A stretch of DNA of 64,000 nucleotides from the NCBI GenBank assembly GCA_051294375.1, contig CM119265.1, positions 7,941,568 through 8,005,567 of the forward strand, in the 5' to 3' direction. This document shows, in pieces, positions 57,623-64,000 of the stretch. The position numbers were made by a program, and so were the translations under genes. Position 1 is the stretch's first letter. The number at the start of each line of letters is the position of its first letter. Source of the DNA: Paraspadella gotoi. Its lineage: Eukaryota; Chaetognatha. The notes beneath the pieces were generated by a model. That model ran no database searches, was not told the DNA's origin, and worked only from the letters and a program-made list of their open reading frames with translations.

Positions 57623-58407
57623 CCTTTCCGTATGCAGCTCATAGCGCGCCAGAGTCTCACGGCCTGCTACTTTTAGCCGCCGCTTGGCGACCCCGCCCAC
57701 CGCACCCTTTGCTCGCATAATAAAAACACTGTTCCCGTGATTGCATCCTTTACCATACGCTCATTTTCATCTTCGACTTCAACTGAAGGGAAGTTACTAA
57801 ATTAAAGTTGTAGCATGATATCAGAATTTTTCGGAATAAGTGTGTCATCTTCGACATCGAAATAAACTTTTGATCAATATTTCTACGGTTAACACGCAAC
57901 AGAATCCAAACAAAGGGATAAAGCATGTTTGTTCCTTTTACTTAACTTATAAAAGGAAAGGTCTCCTAGTATACATTACAACATTGCTGACTCGCTTGGC
58001 AAGCAGAAAACATTTCGTGCACGCAGCAGAAAAACCTGCGCGTGCATCTTCGTCGTTCGAAGCAGGAAAATCAGAGCAAAGTTCTACTTTTTTCTCTCTG
58101 TCGTGAATGATTGCCATTGACGAGATTGAAAGTGTATCGNNNNNNNNNNNNNNNNNNNNNNNNNNNNNNNNNNNNNNNNNNNNNNNNNNNNNNNNNNNNN
58201 NNNNNNNNNNNNNNNNNNNNNNNNNNNNNNNNNNNNNNNNNNNNNNNNNNNNNNNNNNNNNNNNNNNNNNNNNNNNNNNNNNNNNNNNNNNNNNNNNNNN
58301 NNNNNNNNNNNNNNNNNNNNNNNNNNNNNNNNNNNNNNNNNNNNNNNNNNNNNNNNNNNNNNNNNNNNNNNNNNNNNNNNNNNNNNNNNNNNNNNNNNNN
58401 NNNNNNN

Positions 58408-58440
<33 letters not shown>

Positions 58441-58690
58441 AAAAGAGGGAAGTGAAAAGAAAAAGACTTGAAAGGCTAATTTTGACGACGTTCAAAAGGT
58501 AGATCCAATAAAAAATCTTCCGACTTTGCCTTTCGACCAATCACATCCAAGGAACGAATTAGAATTATACCCAATGACGTCGGTCGTCGTTGCGGCAACC
58601 GCGCGACGAGATTTGAGAGTCACACGTCGTGACTTCGCTAATTCCGGAATCGACGGCGACCAATCCGGTTCGGGAAAGAGTTGCTGGCGA
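57623..58690 (+). repeat. Segment U', second copy with a 268-N gap
   Basis: Direct, indel-rich copy of 51923-53046. Similarity ends at 'aaagagttgctgg' (about 58689), after which this locus continues 'cgaccaatcagcgg' while U continues into CT repeats. The gap 58140-58407 is represented in U by 52430-52740. Confidence 0.88.
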
Positions 58691-58777
58691 CCAATCAGCG
58701 GCCCGCGATCGAGGGAGAGCGGCGCGCGAGCGCTCGTTCGACCGCGTCGCGTCGCTCTTTCTCTCTCCCTGCTTCCT

Positions 58778-58882
<105 letters not shown>

Positions 58883-59544
58883 CTCGACCGTTCCGAAGGA
58901 AAAGAGGCAGTCAGTCAGTCCACAGCTGATGAAGAGGAGGAGAGGGAGGAGGAGGAGGAGGAGGAGGAAAAGGTCTGATGGTTGTTTCCTCTTCGTTTCT
59001 TTCTCTGCGATTTCCTTGTCTCTTTTTCCAGATTAAACTCAACTCGTTTTCAACCGTTTTTTCCCCCTTTTTTTCTTTTTTTATTTTTGAATTTTTTTAC
59101 CGTTTAGCAAATTAAGTAGTTTTTTTTTTCCATTATAATATTTCTTACTTCACCCAATAATATTTTTTTACTCAAGAAAAAAAATCTCCGTTCACAAATT
59201 TAAAAAAGCAACAACAAAAATCTAAACAAAAAGAAAACCGCGAAAAAAAACTTTGTTCGTTGAGACAAAACTTCGAAACCGAAACGAAAATAAAATATTT
59301 CGTCACAAGTTTTTTTATTTAGAAAAAACTCTTCACTTTGTTATGACGAAACATTAATAATTTTTATTTATCCACAAATTTCAATTGCGGTAATATACAA
59401 GTATTGCGTAAATTCATAATAGTTTTTTAAAGATATATTTATACAAGTTGAAAAAAAGGTTTGATACCATCGAGTGGTCATTTTTGGTTCTTTTGTTTCA
59501 ATTTGAGATTTTTACGTTTTTCCCTTTAAATGTTTTGAGTTCAG

Positions 59545-59597
59545 CTAAAGCTGAGCTTGATCCAAATGCTGTACCTGATGCCCCTAATGCATTTCAG
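59545..59597 (+). other. Candidate 53-nt exon, possible propeptide of a secreted peptide
   Basis: The segment is bounded by 'gagttcag|' on the left and '|gtggaa' after 'atttcag' on the right, so both splice dinucleotides are present. In frame it reads KAELDPNAVPDAPNA. This acidic X-Ala/X-Pro dipeptide pattern resembles the propeptides of some hymenopteran secreted and venom peptides that are trimmed by dipeptidyl peptidase. The upstream open frame (from 59412) is hydrophobic (WSFLVLLFQFEIFTFF) but has no ATG. A 332-N gap starts 130 bp downstream, so no mature peptide can be seen. Chance is a strong alternative. Confidence 0.15.
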
Positions 59598-61176
59598 GTG
59601 GAATGCAGTTCCAGCTGTTTTCTTCTCTCTCTCTTCCGCTTACTTCTCTCAACCTCCCTCGAGAGAGAGAGAGAGAGTAATTCTCTCTTCATCTTTTTCG
59701 CCTTTTTCTCTCTGTCAAAATTTTTTTNNNNNNNNNNNNNNNNNNNNNNNNNNNNNNNNNNNNNNNNNNNNNNNNNNNNNNNNNNNNNNNNNNNNNNNNN
59801 NNNNNNNNNNNNNNNNNNNNNNNNNNNNNNNNNNNNNNNNNNNNNNNNNNNNNNNNNNNNNNNNNNNNNNNNNNNNNNNNNNNNNNNNNNNNNNNNNNNN
59901 NNNNNNNNNNNNNNNNNNNNNNNNNNNNNNNNNNNNNNNNNNNNNNNNNNNNNNNNNNNNNNNNNNNNNNNNNNNNNNNNNNNNNNNNNNNNNNNNNNNN
60001 NNNNNNNNNNNNNNNNNNNNNNNNNNNNNNNNNNNNNNNNNNNNNNNNNNNNNNNNNNNCTTTTTCTTTCTCCTTTTCGCGTCTTTATCAAATTTCGGGG
60101 ACCCATTTCCAAAATCTTTTTCTCCGTCGATCCGTCGTTGTCCTAAACCCTTTACGGTCTTTGTCCCTTGTCCTTTAGTTCCACGGGACATTTCTCTTTT
60201 CCGTATTTTTTTTTTTCTCTTTACGACCGTAACTTTCCTTCTTATTTTTTTCCTTTTTTTCTTTTTCCTTTTTCCTTTTTTCCCTTTTTTCCCTTTTTTC
60301 CCTTTTTTCTTACTTTCCCTTTAACTTTCCTTCTTATTTTTTCCCTTTTTTTCTTTTTCCTTTTTTTTTCTTTTTTCAGAAAATATTTTCCCTAATTCGT
60401 CGAGAATTCGATTCTTTTTCTTTCTCCTTCTCTTCTGCGAGACGAACGCGTAGGGGCAAGACCAGATAAGAGCCCGACGCCGTCTCTCTCTCTCTCTCTC
60501 TCTCTCTCNNNNNNNNNNNNNNNNNNNNNNNNNNNNNNNNNNNNNNNNNNNNNNNNNNNNNNNNNNNNNNNNNNNNNNNNNNNNNNNNNNNNNNNNNNNN
60601 NNNNNNNNNNNNNNNNNNNNNNNNNNNNNNNNNNNNNNNNNNNNNNNNNNNNNNNNNNNNNNNNNNNNNNNNNNNNNNNNNNNNNNNNNNNNNNNNNNNN
60701 NNNNNNNNNNNNNNNNACTAAAAGATTGCAAATTCGCCGCCGAAAATTGTAGCGTGAGTCGACCGTGAAGCTAAGACTTTACAAGCTTTTGCTTCCTTTC
60801 TTTCCTTTCCAACTGCTTTCCTCTTTTTGTACCCTAATATCTTTTTTTCTTTTACTGTGTTCGTGAGATTTACAAGCTTCCCTTCTTTCCTTTCCTCCTT
60901 TTTCTCCGTTTCCTTGATAACTTTTCCTTTTTTTCCTTGCATTATTATTGCTTTGGTTTTCTAATTTTGATATTCCACAGTTTCTAAATTAATTTTTTTT
61001 TCTTTTCTTTCTTTCCTTTTTTTTTTCTTCCTTCATTTTCCTTCCTCTTCCAACGTTTACTTCCTTTTTTTTTCTCTTTATTGCTTAACTTTGTTTCTCT
61101 CCCTGCAATCCGCTCGCGGCCCTGACCGGGAAGCTCGACTAACGGGACGGAGTGAAAGCGAGAGAGATGGAGAGAG

Positions 61177-61177
<1 letters not shown>

Positions 61178-61239
<62 letters not shown>
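61178..61239 (+). repeat. (GA)n microsatellite
   Basis: A 62-bp GA run. A second short run lies at 61338-61354. Confidence 0.96.
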
Positions 61240-61243
<4 letters not shown>

Positions 61244-61798
61244 GGGAAGAGGTATTCATGGAACTGAACTCGAAAGTGAGAAACAGATTTTATGGTGTGG
61301 GTAAGGAAATATAAAAATGGAACACGAGTTGAGACAAGAGAGAGAGAGAGAGAGTGCGTGTGTGGCAAGTGGTTGGGGCACAATTTCGCTCTTTTGATAA
61401 GTGTGGATATTTAGGATCAGATATTTTACGGTTTGTGGGCAAATTGGATTTTGTCCACAAAGCAAAAACGAGAAGTGCGAGAAAAGTTGGATTGAAGATT
61501 TCAGCGCAGGAGAGGGCGAGAAAGGGCGAGAAAGGGTAAGGAAAGGGTGAGTTATGACGCGGGTGAGGGAGGTCTTCGTCTTGATGAGTTTTTGTCGGAC
61601 GATGGAAAAACGTTTTTTGAAAAAAAAAATGATTTTTTTTATCTCTTAGTTTCCCTTTCCTTTCCTTCCTTTCTTTTTTTCCTTTTTTTCTTTTCTTTTT
61701 TCCTTCTTTTCGATCCTCGCACCATTTTTAGCAACAAGAGGCAGAGGCTGAAGCTCTTCTCAATCTCAGCTCTGACTTCACAACAAAACAAACACGGA

Positions 61799-61834
<36 letters not shown>
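61799..61834 (+). repeat. GAC trinucleotide array
   Basis: About 12 units of gac/acg. Confidence 0.94.
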
Positions 61835-63653
61835 AAAGAACGTCGATAACTCGGCGTTTATTCGCATCCAATTTCAGAATCTCTCTCACTCCCTTTTTTT
61901 TTATTTTACATACATAACATTCCTCACTTGAACTATATTTCATATGTAGCGAAAAACGGTAAAAAAATTCAAAAATCTTATAAGCGTTTCTACTACACCA
62001 CATTAGCTCTCTCTCTCTCTTTCTTTCATTCTTTCTTTCTTCTTTCACTGGTGATTTTTACAAATTCCTTTTTCGAGAATTTTCGTGTTCCTCTCATATA
62101 TTTCTAAAGGATCATTCGTCACTTTTAATCTTCGCTAATAGACCCGCGAAAAATGTGAGAGAGAGAGAGAGAGANNNNNNNNNNNNNNNNNNNNNNNNNN
62201 NNNNNNNNNNNNNNNNNNNNNNNNNNNNNNNNNNNNNNNNNNNNNNNNNNNNNNNNNNNNNNNNNNNNNNNNNNNNNNNNNNNNNNNNNNNNNNNNNNNN
62301 NNNNNNNNNNNNNNNNNNNCATCCTCTTCAATTTCCAACTCATTCCTTCACTCTTTTGCCTCGTTCCCTTTTCGCCACTTACCTGATTCCCTGCGCAGAC
62401 CTTACCTCTCCTTCTCTGGCTTCGTTTCGAAAACTTTCTTCCTCAAGGTCTTTTTCTCTCCATTTTCCTCGCTCTTCCTTTTTTTTTCCTTCCTTTATTT
62501 CTTCCCTTTTTTTCCCCTCCTTTCTTTTCTCAGTTGGGACTCGATTGAATTTTTGAAGCGGGTTCAAGAAAAAACTGGGAAACTGTCTTTGCGGAAACGT
62601 AACTCGTTTTTTTCCCCACGAGACTCAAACTCAATCTTTTTCAACGTCCAAAGTTGAAGGTTTTTTTCCCTTTGAGTAATTTGGTCAATTCTTTTAAATA
62701 TTATACAAAACAATGATATATATATCCATAGGCTTTATTTATTGATAACTATTTTTACTTATGTAGTTCACGAATTAAAAAAAAAATCCAAATTAAATCG
62801 TTTATTGTTTTTACAAAATTCTTATTCAACTGTTTTGTATGAACTCTTTTTTTCCTTCTCAAAGGAAACTTACGTAGTTTCAACTTTTCAATATCCACAA
62901 CCTCGCTTAACAAGCAATCTTGACCCCGGTAACAAGCTCTCTCCGAAGAAAAGGAATCTTGACAGTCTTTTCTTCGAGGCCCCGAATTTTTCGCCCTTTC
63001 CTTCGTTCGGGTCCAAGTCGTACGATGTTCCTTGCCTCATTTGCATATTTTTCCATCATTTTTTCCCTCTTTCTCTTCCTTTCCAATTTTCCTTCTTTTC
63101 CTTTCCCATTTCCCTTTTCTTTCCAACTCTTTAAACTCTTCCTGTACATTTATTAATATTTTCGTCTAATATTGATAATTATATTCTTCTTTCTTTCTTC
63201 TATATTTTCTTGAATCCTCACCCGACTTCGTTCCACTCTTGACCGCCTCACTGATTTCCCNNNNNNNNNNNNNNNNNNNNNNNNNNNNNNNNNNNNNNNN
63301 NNNNNNNNNNNNNNNNNNNNNNNNNNNNNNNNNNNNNNNNNNNNNNNNNNNNNNNNNNNNNNNNNNNNNNNNNNNNNNNNNNNNNNNNNNNNNNNNNNNN
63401 NNNNNNNNNNNNNNNNNNNNNNNNNNNNNNNNNNNNNNNNNNNNNNNNNNNNNNNNNNNNNNNNNNNNNNNNNNNNNNNNNNNNNNNNNNNNNNNNNNNN
63501 NNNNNNNNNNNNNNNNNNNNNNNNNNNNNNNNNNNNNNNNNNNNNNNNNNNNNNNNNNNNNNNNNNNTCTCTCTCTCTCCCTCTCCCTCTCGCTCTGTTT
63601 CTCTCGCTCTCGCTTTTCTTCTTGCAGCGAAACGAGTCTCAAATCTGACTAAC

Positions 63654-63694
63654 CTCCTTTTCTCCTTTCCTCCTTTCCTCCTTTCCTCCTTTCC
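63654..63694 (+). repeat. 8-bp tandem repeat (tcctttcc)
   Basis: About five units of cctttcct within a pyrimidine tract. Confidence 0.9.
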
Positions 63695-64000
63695 ACTCCT
63701 CCTCCTCTTTCTCCCCCCTTTCCTTTTCCATCCTCCGCTCACATTTTCCCTTTGTCTTTGACTATTTGCCAAACTACGTGTTCTGCCCCGTGCTCTTGTT
63801 CCTCTTTCAAGGGCCTTCTGTAAAAGAGAAGGAAAAGGAGAAGCGAAGAAAGACGGAAAACTTTTCATACGCTTTCTTTCTTTCTCTTTTTGAAATTTTT
63901 TACTCTCTGTCTTTCTTTCTTTCTTTATTTTTCTTTATTTTTTTCTCTTTTTCTCTTCTTTTGAGTCTCTTTCTTTCTTTCTATCTTACATTGTTTTTTT

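Overview
The window looks like non-coding, repeat-dense DNA from an animal nuclear genome, most likely an insect and possibly a hymenopteran. The reasons are: no long open frame free of low-complexity sequence, very abundant (GA/CT)n arrays, many CGA/GTC and GGC trinucleotide arrays, abundant undepleted CpG in patches, and AT-rich stretches between them. The taxon is an inference from base composition only. I recognise no protein family. No tRNA, rRNA or CRISPR array was found. Most long open frames are artefacts of (GA)n, polypyrimidine or triplet repeats, or run through N.

The sequence is a gapped assembly with 31 N runs totalling about 5.6 kb: 755-921, 1294-1499, 2474-2761, 2847-2856, 3127-4083, 5306-5522, 6267-6291, 6874-7143, 7672-7958, 8221-8381, 9075-9421, 10427-10630, 11013-11196, 11424-11433, 15662-15686, 21920-21944, 28738-28929, 29209-29413, 35221-35245, 40079-40103, 42520-42555, 47432-47626, 47825-47889, 48125-48306, 48985-49009, 57557-57581, 58140-58407, 59728-60059, 60509-60716, 62175-62319, 63261-63567. 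Seven are exactly 25 N, and six of these lie in or beside a large duplication.

Layout. (1) 1-13.6 kb: gapped low-complexity DNA with minisatellites and triplet arrays. (2) 13.6-26 kb: an inverted duplication, here called X (13600-17993) and X' (21945-25960). X contains an extra inverted copy of one segment (15687-16480 against 16795-17544). The 4 kb between X and X' is single-copy and carries E-box, CCAAT and CGTCA clusters. (3) 26-30.9 kb: purine tract, a CpG-rich promoter-like patch at 27.56-27.85 kb, then pyrimidine tracts. (4) 30.9-39.5 kb: a 4.3 kb direct tandem duplication (Y, Y') joined by 25 N. Each copy holds a MITE-like inverted-repeat element and a hammerhead-like motif. (5) 40.28-41.62 kb: a second, 0.7 kb tandem duplication (W). 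(6) 41.6-48 kb: a nearly 1 kb polypyrimidine tract and an alanine-codon-rich patch. (7) 48-58.7 kb: a complex inverted duplication (Z). Its core arms 49010-51922 and 53691-56603 are in perfect mirror register, and a direct repeat (U, U') follows each arm. (8) 58.7-64 kb: gapped pyrimidine-rich DNA.

The most important reading is structural. The duplicated copies differ mainly by scattered one-base insertions and deletions, they abut 25-N joins, and they often end in GA arrays. This pattern fits error-rich long-read gap filling or unmerged contig ends better than real segmental duplication, although real duplication cannot be excluded from the sequence alone. The second copies close three of the gaps. 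I did not find a convincing new biological system. The best biological leads are the hammerhead-like motif, the MITE-like element, the promoter-like patch at 27.6 kb, the paired E-boxes at 18.88 kb, and a candidate 53-nt exon at 59545-59597.
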